A stretch of 64,000 nt of DNA, taken from assembly GCA_025330725.1 (NCBI GenBank), contig JAIWND010000008.1, positions 248,001-312,000 on the forward strand, written 5' to 3'. This DNA comes from Chlamydoabsidia padenii. Its lineage: Eukaryota > Mucoromycota > Mucoromycetes > Mucorales > Cunninghamellaceae. The notes under the pieces are model-generated. The model had not been told where the DNA came from, ran no database searches, and saw only the letters and a program-made list of their open reading frames with translations. Every line of letters begins with the position of its first letter. Position 1 is the stretch's first letter. The position numbers and the translations under genes were made by a program. Shown here in pieces: positions 23,906 through 40,456 of this stretch.

Positions 23906-26279
23906 CTAGGGATGATAAACTAAGTGAACCACAGGGAAGGAGGCGGTTTTATTATGTTTGCTTGGTGTCAATAGTTGTATGGTGCTTGGTTTCTTGTCGT
24001 TGATGAATGTCTTTGAATAGTAACCATCATTGTTATCCTCAGTATTAATCTTGTTTGTTGGTATCCTAAAGTAAAAGTGAATATCCCTTTTCTGCACCCG
24101 TGGATGTCGCAATTTGATAAAAATCAAGTCATTGTCGTCCCCTTTGTTGTCGATTGATTCCAATTCCCAGCCAGGTACGATATGTCCAGTTGATCCAGCA
24201 AATTCATCCACAATGCGCATGAATGTTCTTGTTTGGTGTGATCGAAGAAGCATTTGATGTCCATCTTTGGCATCAATCCATTGTGTTAAGGGTGTGGATC
24301 TATCGTTGTTACTCTTGATTAAAGGGTTTTCGTATTCAAAGTAGATGGTGTCCTTGTTGGTCGTTGGAAGTAGGAAACGATAAGACGTTGAAGATATATT
24401 GATGACAGTAATATAAGGTCGTTTATTACAGATATATTGTAGTCGGTATACATCAGGTGCAAGTCGATCCATACAATCCATTGTGACTTGAACCTTTGGG
24501 AAAGTCTTTGAGTAGAGATCATGCTCTTCTGTCGAATAGAGTGAGACATTATCAGACATCAGAGCCATTTGTCCAAGTAGATTGTTGGTCACCAATAAGG
24601 TGTAACGTTCATCTGGTGTCAATTTGTTATTGTTCGATCGAATGAAAAAGACATCCGGATCATTTCCAAACATGACGTTGTTCATAGGCCACCGATTTAA
24701 AGTAGATACCAAAGCATTATAAGTCGATACCCGTTCACGCACATTTGCAATCCGAAGAATAGAATGATCCCACCAAGGCGAGGCATCACTACTGATACGA
24801 CTATAATCCATTCGTCCCCATGAAGAAGGCAGTGTAACACCAGATCCAAGCAAGAGTGCCCTTTTCCTGACGAGTTCATTGATCAAGGTGACAGCATCCC
24901 ACATGATTTCACCACGAGATTTACCATGCCGAGGTATCATAGCAGCAGCGAATATAAAGTCCAGCTTTAGGAATTTGTAGCCCCAATCATCAATCACAGT
25001 ATCAAACACGTTTTGAAGATAGTCACGGACTTCAGGATGATAGATATCGAGGGCCCTAAACCCACCTAATAAGTAATAGAGAATTAATTAATTAGTAAAA
25101 GCAATTATAAAGATAAATAACACAGTTACTTACCCCAGTTGGGTCCTGCCAATAAAGGAGTTCCATCAGAGCAATAAACAAGCCAATCAGGATGATCTTT
25201 GATGAGTTTACTCTTTAATCCCACAGCGAAGGGTGCGAGCCAAATACCGGGAATAGCCTTGTCATTTGTCCTCTGTTTGATTTCATCAGCCAGGAATTTC
25301 ATACCACGAGGGAATTTAACGGAATCCACATCCAGCCAGTCACCAATAGCAGTTTCAAATCCATCATCAATTTGAATCAAATCCACAGGATAGTCATGCG
25401 CCACGAATCCAGAGATGCTGTCAATCACGTCTTTTTCTGTCACGGCTTCATAAAAGTTATACCATGATGTCCATCCTGTTAAAGGTCGTGGTGATATTGT
25501 CACATCAGAATAACTGCCACCATTGGTTGTTGGGAAAAGTCGATCAGCATAGCGTCGCCAGAGTGTCTTTTGATCGTGGTGTTGAGTTACCAGGAATCCA
25601 AATTTAAAAGTATCTTTTGCTGATAGTGTTTTACCTTCCACATCCTTGTAAATGCTGAATCGATGAGAATCAAAGTTGCCTTTAAAGTATGAGTAGCCAT
25701 TGTGTTCAGATAGGGATCCTAAAAATAGAATCGAGTCGTCCTTGTTGTCACGAAGATAGGTATACCCAGTCGAATGTATTGCTCCTTGTTTACCACTGTA
25801 CTTGTAAAAGTTATAGTCACTATTCATATACATATAAATATCATTAGTATCATTTATTACTGCTTTTTTTTTTCTTTTCTTTTCAATAATACCTACCCTT
25901 GTAAATCGAATTTCGTTATCCAAGCAACAGTTGACTGGATTCCCGGGATACCACCGTTCTTGTCATGTTCTTTTGTATGTGACCACGCCTGGAAGCCTTC
26001 AGCGAACATGGAGGTATTTTTCAGTTCAGTACCAAAGGATATATCAAATTGTTCAAGTTTAACCAGGGAGGCACCTTCTTCGTTGTTGAGTTGGATAGTG
26101 TATTCTATTTCAAAAGAATCGTGGCTAATGTGGATAAACTTGCGTTGGACGGTCAAATAATAGTCAGACACAGAGAGGCCATTAAAAGTAGACTTTAGAA
26201 GAAAATGTTGATTTCTAATAGCATATTTCAACTTGATGAGTGCTTCGTGTTGCTTCAAGGTATCAGAGAGAGGTATCAT
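23906..26279 (-). CDS. Alpha-galactosidase, glycoside hydrolase family 36, 3 exons
   Basis: Exons in transcript order: 25897-26279, 25134-25819, 23906-25065, giving 742 aa, typical of GH36. It hydrolyses terminal alpha-galactosides such as raffinose-type sugars. Conserved blocks in order: GWTSWYNFYEAVTEKDV, DLIQIDDGFE, GIWLAPFAVG, the nucleophile Asp391 in FLKLDFIFAA, GVTLPSSWGRMDYSR, and the acid/base Asp449 in ISSDASPWW. No signal peptide is seen, so the enzyme is probably intracellular, like other fungal GH36 members. An alpha-N-acetylgalactosaminidase specificity is possible. The first true ATG is at 26279; the frame continues upstream without an ATG. It diverges from the zinc-finger gene at 26473 with 193 bp between the starts. 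Confidence 0.9.
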
Positions 26280-26472
26280 TGTTGAGTAATTATCAAAAAG
26301 AAAGAAGGATTTAATTGCGAAGTCCAACGTTCCTTTTTTTTAAGGAAAAGAGAAAGAGACGGGAGTTAAAAATAATCGGTGCTTAAAAATGGACGCGTGA
26401 AATAAGGGAAAATAAAAAAAAAAAAAAAAAAACTCAGGCCCTCTCTCTTCTTCACCTTGTCGAATCTTTGAC

Positions 26473-28606
26473 ATGATTAAATCAAAAACCTTTGTACAAA
26501 CAAAGTAAGTAAAAGAGAAGGACATACTTGAAACATACAACGTTAATGGTTATACTTTATTCTTAGGTTAAACTTTGGCAAATTCACCACTACACCGACA
26601 CAAGGAAAAGACCCTTCGATTGAGGAAAGAGTCAGTCGTTTAAAGCTTGGATCAAAGGTAGACAAAGGATATAACAAGTTTTATATTCTCTCTCTGTAAC
26701 TTATTCTTTTTATCATGTAACTCTATCAATAGCATCCTATTGTTTGCCCAACCTCTGATTGCAAAGTATGAAGCGAAACTTTACGAAGACAGCACACAGG
26801 GACTCACACTGTCACCTTTTAATCTTTTTTCGAATAGGATAATGCACCCAAAATCTTATGCACCTCGACCAAGGCGGATGGATCAGCTTGTCTACTATCT
26901 TGGTGCGATGATTGCCTCGGTAAAATCAGTAATGAACGACTCGAAGATATAAAAAAAAACAACTCAATTTCGACGGATACTCAAGGCAATGATTCCGGTG
27001 TTTATGCATTGAAGGAAGGGTCTTATCAGTGGGATTGTCCTGTATGTAGGTAAATAAATGAATCAAAATGTTAAACAATAAAAGCTCTTTGTATCTTGAT
27101 ACCAATCTTCTATTTTTTTAATAGGAAACTTTGTGTTTGCTCATATTGCACCAAACCTGACAACTCAAGCATTGATAAAAGGTAACATGACTTGACAAGA
27201 AACAAATAAACTCTTTTTAATTTATGCCATTTGATAGTAAAACACATTCCACTCCTATCAAATCTGATCGAATCCAACATGGTCGTTCTATACAACCGCC
27301 TGAATTCTCAAGTATCTCTTTGGTATACCCTGAAGAAGAAATATGGACTAGGCTTCAAATACGGGAATTTATTTATCAATTTGGTGATATATGTCAACTG
27401 GAACCTCGGGTAATACAAAGTTTACAAAATATACAAGGTGACTGGCGGATTAGGCGACTTTCTGCAATACTGGTATGGCAAGCACTTGTAATAATTGGCA
27501 ACTTTTCAATGGGTAATAACAACAACAGTAACAATAGCTCCATTGACTCGGATATCCAACGATCAGCGCGACAGATAGCAAACAATTGGGCAACAGATTT
27601 TGAACTCACTCGGACAGCGATACCAAACACAAAAGAACGACTGGAACGAACTGGTGAACTCTTATCCAAAAAGGGGGTGACATGCGATAAATGGCAGGAT
27701 GTGGCTGAACTGTTGGCAAAGGCAGACTTTAAGGATTTACCCATACCGACCTCAAACCTGGTGGATTCTTTGGATGTGTCAATGGAAGATCAATTGGAAG
27801 CATCATCATCATCATCATCATCATCATCAATGGACTTTGAAAACGAATACGACACTGTTGATTATCAAATCAAGAAATTCCGGGCTTTGAAACGATCTCC
27901 TCTATCAACACAAGAGGAATTACACATGGTGGAAATGTTACTCGACCTGGTGCTGCTGGATGGACGCGTACGGCAACAAATTATGGAGGCAACAAAGCAT
28001 ACCAAGGCAACAAAAGACTTTAAAATTGCTTTTAACCTTCAACGACACCAATTGAATTTGAATCGACAAATGGATACATATATACACGGTGCTCAAGATA
28101 CTAGTAAAGAGACTTGCCTGGAGGTAACTAGTTTGGAAAGGAACGTGTTGGAAGCCATGGTGGCAACGATGCGATCTGATAAACGACTGCATAGACTAAT
28201 CACACCTTGGAATGGAAACGAATATTGGCTCTTTCATGATCTCTTGTCACCACAACAACATATAGACATCAAGGCGACGGAACAACACTATCAAGAACCA
28301 TATTGGGCACATGGTGTGATAATGATTGGAAAATGCCCTACTCGGAACGACGAAACTGGTGAAACGACAAATGTAGATCAACAACAACGCGGGTGGTGGT
28401 ATCTTTATGGAACGAATGCTATGCGTAAACTCGATTCTTGGTTGGCTACATGCCTGCACACTGAAAAAAGTAAAGGCACAATTGAAAAGAACATTTTGGA
28501 TACAGCATCGGACGATATAAAGTTATTCCGGGCACACTTGGCACAACATATTGAATATCTTGGGCTTTTGGAAAGCGTTATCTATGGTCATGGTCATTTT
28601 TTATAG
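26473..28606 (+). CDS. CDCA7-type zinc-finger (4CXXC_R1) protein, 6 exons
   Basis: Exons: 26473-26504, 26567-26657, 26733-26765, 26838-27049, 27125-27181, 27238-28606, giving 597 aa. The zinc-finger module is spread over three small exons and reads VCPTSDCK, ILCTSTKADGSACLLSWCDDC, then WDCPVCRKLCVCSYC. That Cys pattern is the one of the CDCA7/4CXXC_R1 domain, known in animals to bind hemimethylated DNA and recruit the HELLS/LSH remodeler. Downstream, PEEEIWTRLQIREFIYQFGD and DWRIRRLSAILVWQAL resemble the DDT/WHIM-type helices found beside this finger in fungal proteins. A Ser8 run from (TCA)n lies near 27812, and the C-terminus contains WWYLYGTNAMRKLDSWL. Other choices of small exon would break the Cys pattern. 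Confidence 0.8.
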
Positions 28607-28845
28607 TATAGTCATCTATTTTATCTAGTCATTTAGCATTATCATCATTTTTAACCTTTTTTTATGTTCGTCGGTCTTTTAATAAAATTCATGGGCGAAA
28701 ATAACCATTCTTTGCCTTCTCTCTCTCTCTCTCTTTTTTTTTTTTTTCTTTTTTTTCTTCCTCTTCTTATTCTTCTTTGTAAATATATACTTTTATCCCT
28801 TTTATCATCCCTCTTATCATAAACTTATTCCTTCACTTTTATTCT

Positions 28846-31800
28846 ATGAATTTAGACAGTAATGTATCTGCCTCATCCCCTTTATTATCACCTATTCCAA
28901 CATCCAACTTACCTACTTCCATTACGGGTAACATATGGCCTTTAAATGATAGCAACAATTGTCAGTCTTCCCAACAGCAGAAACACAGACCTTCCTCTCG
29001 AAAACGTAAATTGGGTAATCAAGGTATAGGCGACTACAAGGCGGTGAACCTTATGAATACGGCTTCTGTTGAACAAGACTGCGTTACGGTGACAAATAGT
29101 TCCTCTTCGTCGTCTTGTATGGATTGGGCTCAACCAAATATTATTGATTGCAATGACAATACTCTTTGCCTCGGCGACAGCAGCATGGAGGTTAATGAAC
29201 AACAACAGCACCAACCATTACCACGACAAAAACACCAACAAGCAGCTACCTCTTGGACAAGCGAAGAGACAGAATGGGAAACGAAAATGCCAACTTTACA
29301 ACCATGTGACCTTGGATATCAATCATCATCATCATCACTACAACATGAATCAGCCACAACAAATAACATCATGGTGGGGCGTCTTGACACTCATAACTTG
29401 GAACATACTGGCACCACTGCAACCCCTGCATACCTTGATTGGACAAGCCCTGAACAGACTTGTTCAAAGTTAGCAATGGATCAAGATATCAAGGTGAACG
29501 GTGATTCTGGTACTGAAACTTTGGTGGACTCTGGTCTTCTCTTCCGCCAATATCAATGCTTGGACCACTCGGTGTACTCCGCTCGTGTCACATCCAGGAA
29601 CACAGGCACCTTGGCACCCTCCTGTTTGACCTTATCTTCACTGGAACACACACAGCAAAACGATCAGCATCAATCATTTATACATCAAAAGAAGCATATA
29701 TCACAAAGACGACACAGAAACATTCAACAACCGAGTCTACTCTCTCTTGATCTCAATAATTTATCTCGGGGACAAGATTCTCCGGTAACACCTGCTCTCT
29801 TTTCTCCCTCTTTTGTGAATGCTTTGGATGATACGATTATGACGAGATCGACTTTAGATACTCGGTCAACTCTGGATCAACACACTTTATCAGCACACCA
29901 ACGGATTCTTCACCAACACAATAGCATCTTGTATTCACCATCATCACTAGCATTAGAATCAACTATGCCATTTGAAGCAGCAATACAACAAAACGACAAA
30001 GCTTCGGGCTTACTTCAACTGAACTCCACATCACCAACATGTATCGTTGATACTCATTTGGCACAACGACGACGATCATTCCCAGACTCTCTAGTCACGC
30101 CAAGGTCCTACACTTATACCTCACCAGTATATCCAGAGTCGATATCACCGGGAATATTCTCTAACGACCGTGACCAGCATCCACAATCATCTTACGACAG
30201 CAATTACTCGTACCAAATCACATCGCGTCCTGGCTCATCGTCACTCAAGATATTGGAAGAAGAAGAAGAAGAAGAATCGACAATCAACAATCAGTACCAG
30301 CAATCAACGGCACAATCATCACTCCACAATATCTGCACTGATCTTACCAAAATGTACAAGAATATATGTGCCTACTTGTCTAATCCCGATGTGGTTAGTT
30401 CTGGTGAACTGACGGTAATGATCTCTACAAGCAAAGTGGCCCAAAAAAGTTATGGTACTGAAAAAAGGTAATACAATGATAAACAAAGACCCTTGAAAAT
30501 GTAATCTTCAGGCACTTACTTTTTTTTTTTTTTGTATAGATTCATCTGTCCTCCTCCTAGTGTAGTCCTGCTTGGAACTGATTGGTGGACTTTGGCTACT
30601 CAAGAAGACATGAATAAACCATGCGGCTATTCAGAGGTCTTACAGCCGCCAACAATGCAAATACAGATGTCAAACGAGTCAAACAATGGTGAACTGGTGG
30701 TTTCGCCTATATCATCTGACAATATTGAATGGACTACTTTATCGGGTGTTTGTTGGAATAGTGCGACTACAAGGACAGCAACATTGAAGGACAAGGACAA
30801 CAATCAGCCTTTTTCAATTCACATGAAGGAACCCATTGTGTCTGGCAGGTGCATCTCGAAAAACATGTATATTAGCGAATCGGTCGACAAACGGAAAATG
30901 GTGGAAATGCTCGTCAGATTAAAACTGGCTAATGGGATGGATCTGGGAATATTCAAAAGCAAAGGCATCAAGATTATCAGCAAACCTGGCAAATATAGCA
31001 AGAAGCGACAAAGTCTCAAAAACATGGAATGTAAGTTGGTAGTTATACCCAGGGACATATTAACTGACTTTTTTTTTATTTTTTTTTTATTTTCATGTAG
31101 CGTATATACATCATGGATCTACAGTGGCATTATTTAACAGAAGACGATCTCAAACAATGTCTACTCGATATCTCGGTGTTTCCAATATGGATGGTACACC
31201 AGTATTTTATGGCAATCGTCAACAATCGACATGGGGATCAACTACTCATCTAAAACAGCCAGGCAGCATTTGTTTCTCAACAAAAACTCAAACGTGGGAC
31301 TCATTTTATATATGGATTGTTGATGAATCACCAAAAGCAGCAACGCCGATTAATCATGAAAAGAATTCCTCTTGGCCACCACCTCCTTCCAATGCTTTAC
31401 AAACTCAAGACCTGAATGCTGTAATTCCTATCTATTACAATCAACATGTTATCCTCCAATGCATGACAACTGGATTAGTCAGTCCTATAATGGTGATCCG
31501 AAAAGTCGGTAATGGTAACTCGACTAATGGAGGGATGCACGTGGATCATATCGTGGAAGGACGCTCTGGAACTGCTGATTTTGGTGGCGAATACCATGAT
31601 GAATGTCTTGGAGATCCTGTATCTCAATTACACAAAGTGGCATTCCAAGTGATCGACAATTCTACATCTTTAACAAAGCACTCTAGTTCCTTGCATTTGG
31701 CTAATAAACAACACCTTGCTAATCAGTCACCACCAACACTATTACCATTTTTAGCTCATCCGGCAAACTATCTCAGCTGCATTAATGATATGATCGGCAT

Positions 31801-32348
31801 CTATCGCACCTCTGGCCAGCGTCAACAAGTACCACCTCAGTTGACCAGCAAAACGCCGACAGGATCACCTTTATCGACAACACCGTCATCAACAATGTCT
31901 ACACCTTTACCATTTTTATGGCGGGATTCTTATTGTAATGATCAGCAAAGCGATGATGGACAGGCGAGGGAAACAACAGGTGATAACTATCCAGCATATC
32001 AAAAAAGGCGTGTTTCAATTGACACCAATGGTGTCTCTTCTCCGGATCTATCAGCTACTACGACAAATGCGAAAACCACCGTGGATTACAGTAACCGATC
32101 ACCTATAGAATCAGCATCAGCACGAAAACGAGGCGGTCAACGAAGATACAGCAGCGCCAATGAACAAACAAGGCATTTATATGGGAATTACAACAACTCT
32201 AAAATGCCACGACGTCGAAACAGTGTACTGTCAAGCACCAATCTATCCTCTTCTCTTTCCTTTAGCTCCAGCATCCTCTATGATTGGCAGGAGAAAATCT
32301 CGGATACCTGTATCTGGTCAATTGTTGGCACAGGCAAGTTGAATGTTA

Positions 32349-32383
<35 letters not shown>

Positions 32384-32783
32384 TAATTCTTGATTTATTA
32401 TGATAGACACGGCAATTTACAGCTTTTGGCCAAGTCGAGGAAAAGAAATGACTGGAAGGGGGAACATGCGACCTGTGGCCCCTGTACCTTGTATCAGGCG
32501 ATGTCAACTAATCAAGAACAATCAAATGATAATATATGGACAAGGCTTTACAAATGACATGGTGGTCTGGTTTGGGGATTGTGTGTCGACTATGCTAAAG
32601 ACAACACCGACGGAATTAGAACTCTTGATACCTGGTGCCTTATTTGAAGGGGAATCTCGTTTTGAAGGACAAGAAAAGGATACCGGCAAGGAAGATATGG
32701 TCAAGGAGAAAATAAACAGGATGCAAATATTATTAGTGCGTGAAGGGGATGGTATTGTATACCGGACTCGAGCATGGTTTTGA
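28846..32783 (+). CDS. CSL-family transcription factor (CBF1/Su(H)/LAG-1), 4 exons
   Basis: Exons: 28846-30467, 30540-31030, 31101-32333, 32407-32783, giving 1240 aa. CSL proteins bind GTG(G/A)GAA and are Notch effectors in animals; fungal CBF11/CBF12-type relatives act without Notch in adhesion, cell cycle and lipid genes. The first ~490 residues are Gln/Ser/His-rich and disordered. The DNA-binding Rel-homology block follows: RFICPPPSVVLLG, DKRKMVEMLVRLKLANG, KGIKIISKPGKYSKKRQSLKN, then STVALFNRRRSQTMSTRYLG, the base-contacting loop. Next is the beta-trefoil (SSFYIWIVDE-like through QLHKVAFQVID), interrupted by a ~170-residue insertion typical of fungal CSL, and finally an IPT/TIG domain (APVPCIRRCQL, GQGFTNDMVVWFGD). 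Intron 3 has a GC donor (G|GCAAGT). Confidence 0.93.
32350..32382. repeat. (TA)n microsatellite in CSL intron 3
   Basis: About 16 TA units within the 73 bp GC-AG intron 3 of the CSL gene, between the donor and the branch region. Confidence 0.8.
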
Positions 32784-33634
32784 TTTCCCTGCGTCTCGTT
32801 GGTTGTGGCTCAATCGTCTCTCTCTCTCTCTCTCTCTCTTTCTGTTTATCTCCATGTCTTTGCCTCTCATTGGATTGGATTGGAACCTCTGTCTATATAC
32901 TATTCTTACCTCATTCTCATTATATTTTTAGTTGTTATTTTGTTATAATACTTAGCAACTAAAAAACTCCCTTTACCACCACCCACTCCTTAGTATATAG
33001 TTACTTCCCCCCCTCAACCCCTTTATCATATCTCTTTATTTTGCACAATAAAGAAATAAAACAAACATCGTCTTCTCATTATGGAAACAAGGGCGTGCTC
33101 TCTTTGTCTATATAGTTAAAACCCATTGTTATCATCTCTATAACTACGTGTTATCTTCGTGAATGATTTTCATTGTTGTTGTGTTGTAATTCAATGACCC
33201 TTCATGCGCTGGGCTTCAAAATGTTGTCGATTTTCAACTCCCGCCATAGCACTCATGGAATGGCTACATGCACTTTCCTTTCAACAAACGTATAATCCAG
33301 TAATATGTTACCATACTCAGATATAACTATGCTAAAGTTTTAATGTTGTGTTAAGTTTGATATGAAACAGTTAGTAAGTTAATCAATAGTAGGTTTTTGA
33401 GCGGCAAGATTATGTTTTATGCATCCAGGAGAAGTTTAAACTCCTTTTTCTAAAGTGTCCCTTATTTCTTCCCCTGAGTTTTTTTCTTTTTTCTATGGAC
33501 TATAGAACCCCGCTTGTTTAAATATAGTATTATCACTTTTTTTGGGTCTCCCTCTCTTCTCTCCTTCTTTCACTTTTTATTTCACATTTCTTTTTTTTTT
33601 TTTTTTTCACATATAAAAATTATAATCATCTATA
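32784..33634. other. Intergenic between CSL and kinase genes
   Basis: Starts with a (CT)n tract just after the CSL stop (32817-32839), then aataaa-like signals near 33048. The last 150 bp are a T-rich leader ending at the kinase ATG. No gene seen. Confidence 0.5.
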
Positions 33635-37947
<4,313 letters not shown>

Positions 37948-38500
37948 ATCACACTTGATATACACACCCCCAAAGGTATCCTATATATAAAGCATTACCT
38001 TATTGAATCTACATTTCTCTTTACGGCTTCTGTGAAGAAGTAAAGAGAAAGATATTTAATCCGTCTTTTTTTCTTTTAATCTACATTTCCTCTCCTTCCT
38101 TAATACTACTGCTACTATTATTATTACTCTTACTATTACCATCACTATTACTATTAGTCCCATCTTTTTATTTTTACTTTTTTTTTTGCCCTTTAGTTTA
38201 ACTTCTACTTGTCAAAGTAAAATAAAATACATTATAATTGTTTAGGTTAATTATGTAATGGACTTTTGTTTTTTATTGTATCATGTATGTGTATCCAAGG
38301 TATCCAATATAGTGATTGTGATATGCAACTACTCACTATTTGCCACCCTCCAAATATTCAATTTCCGATTTGGTGGGATAAAAACAGCGATTTCGCAAAA
38401 AAAAATAAAAGGGCGAATTCTTCTTTTCTTCCCCTAACATTACAAAACAATCTTCTTCCCTCATACACGACTTGACGTTACCCAACCGCTAGTAATTGCA
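37948..38500. other. Intergenic, simple-sequence rich
   Basis: The 3' flank of the kinase gene. It contains a trinucleotide-like ATT/ACT tract (38104-38158) and aataaa-type signals near 38221. No gene seen. Confidence 0.5.
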
Positions 38501-39741
38501 ATGAAAAGCTCACCATTGGAAACCCTTCTTCTCCAGAAGGCTCCGTTATTCCAAGAACTGCAAGTTGATCTAAAAGTTGAAGCAGGACAGGTAAATCTTG
38601 TACAAGATCTAATAACGTCTTACTCATACATTACTATCTAGGCACACTCTTCTCCGGAAGCCAGCAAAGACATGATACTATTGGAACTATTTGATGGTGT
38701 GTCCTGTATACCGAGTTTCTTGCTTGAAAGAACGCATTCTCATGGCTCTATACAAACAAGGTACTCTAGATTCTGTTGTTGGTCAATCGTCCTTACTCCT
38801 TGTTTTTATTAGATCTCATCTCGACACTTTGCAGAACCGTGAAATCACTGGACTGCATATTCACTCTGCTCGAATTTGCCTATATCGTAAAGGTAATGGT
38901 CTATGCCCTATTCTATATATCAGCCAATACCATCCTATACAAACACAAGCACCAGGGAATCTGTCTCAAAAGGCGATGGATGTCCAAGATATGCCGCGAA
39001 TCAAACAATGGTTATCATCATTAGGAAAGTGTGATCAAGAAACTTTTTTATCAGGGGTGTACCAAGGTAATACTATGAAAAGAAGTCATTCATAAGTATC
39101 ACTCACTTTTTTTTATTTTATTTTATATAGATGATTTTTGGGATTGCTACATACACCACTTGGAACCATGCCTTCAGATTATGCTACCTACTTACAATCC
39201 CAAAAAGCTCAACACCATTCCTTTGCCATACCCAGTAAAATCCAACCAACTATCCAGTCCGGTATTATCATCATCATCCACACCATCTACAACTTTTCAA
39301 TCTTTTTCGTCCTCGCCTTCACCTCGACTGCCACCGGCTATACTAAAATCATGTCGGAAACGGAACACCCCAGATTACTCGGCACTCTCTCACAACTTTC
39401 CAACACTGACTTGGCAAGGCATCCAAAAACATATCCAGGATACTTTTGTCAATGGCTCAATCGAAGATGACCTTTTTATGGATAGTTATGTGTCACTACC
39501 TAATGCAATCTATTTGGAAAAGACGGAAACAGCGCCCGAAATCAATACGCAATCATTGTATACGACAGATGATCTTCCATCACAATCATCAGCAACAGCA
39601 ACCAGGAATACTGATGACGACTGGTGGACGCTATTCATGACAATCAATGCTATACCTAATCAAGCGGATCAAGTAAAAATACTTAATTCGACCAAGATGG
39701 AGATGTGGATGATAGATAGTCCTGATTTGATTATAGAATAG
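38501..39741 (+). CDS. Unknown protein, 338 aa, 5 exons
   Basis: Exons: 38501-38590, 38642-38760, 38813-38892, 38950-39066, 39131-39741; all phases agree. The N-half reads MKSSPLETLLLQKAPLFQEL, GVSCIPSFLLERTHSHGSIQ, EITGLHIHSARICLYRK, and DMPRIKQWLSSLGKCDQETF. The C-half is Ser/Thr/Pro-rich with an acidic stretch and the Trp-rich segment NTDDDWWTLFMTINAI. The alternation of short hydrophobic strands in the N-half could be an OB-like beta-barrel, but this is a guess. I do not recognise the family. No signal peptide or membrane segment. It converges with the FY-rich gene at 40457. Confidence 0.65.
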
Positions 39742-40456
39742 TTTATTAATATGTATACCCTCCCCTCTTCCTTTGTTTAGTTTATATACCTTTGTCATTC
39801 TTAATTAATTAATAAACATAAAAGTACAGTAGCTTTGCTACCACATACAACAATATTATGTAACTGTCAATGCTTTATCATAGTATTTGGGTATGTATAT
39901 ACAAATCAATGATCACATGTGGGCGAGGGACTTTCCTCCCGTGTACGCGAAAAAAAAAAAAAAAAAAGCTTGGCTTCATCCTAATTTGGATCAATCAGAT
40001 GCGGGTTTTAAATCCGGTCTATTTTTGCCTCCGATCAATGCAAGAGAGCATCCCAAAGCATAGGTACATTCCTTCATTGCTAGTGTGTTAACCCATCGAC
40101 AACGAGGTAAAGACATTTCCGATGTATAATAAAAGAAAAAAGTGCCATATTAGGGTCTTTTATTAATGATAAGTCGGGATTTCAAACCAATTAATGCAAG
40201 TTTATCTTTATTGAGATGGGTCCTACAATGGCACCAAATGGCATACGTTTATTATAATAGTAGTAAAGTAAAAAAAAAAAAAGCATAAATTTATGTACTA
40301 GTAAAAGTATAAATGGCTATAAAAATGATAATGGTAATATGTAATGAAGAGAGTTTTTAACGGTCAACGTTGTGATATGTCGGCGTTTTAATTGTGAGGG
40401 GGAGATGTCTATACTATCGTGCCTATTCTAAAATTAACGTGGTCCATAATCATAAA
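39742..40456. other. Convergent intergenic region with motif cluster
   Basis: The 3' flanks of the unknown gene and the FY-rich gene. It contains A18 (39951-39967) and motif copies at 40002 (inside CGGGTTTTAAATCCGG), 40175 and 40381. No coding frame is convincing. Motif copies are unexpected in a convergent 3'-3' gap and may mark a small unrecognised transcript. Confidence 0.45.
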
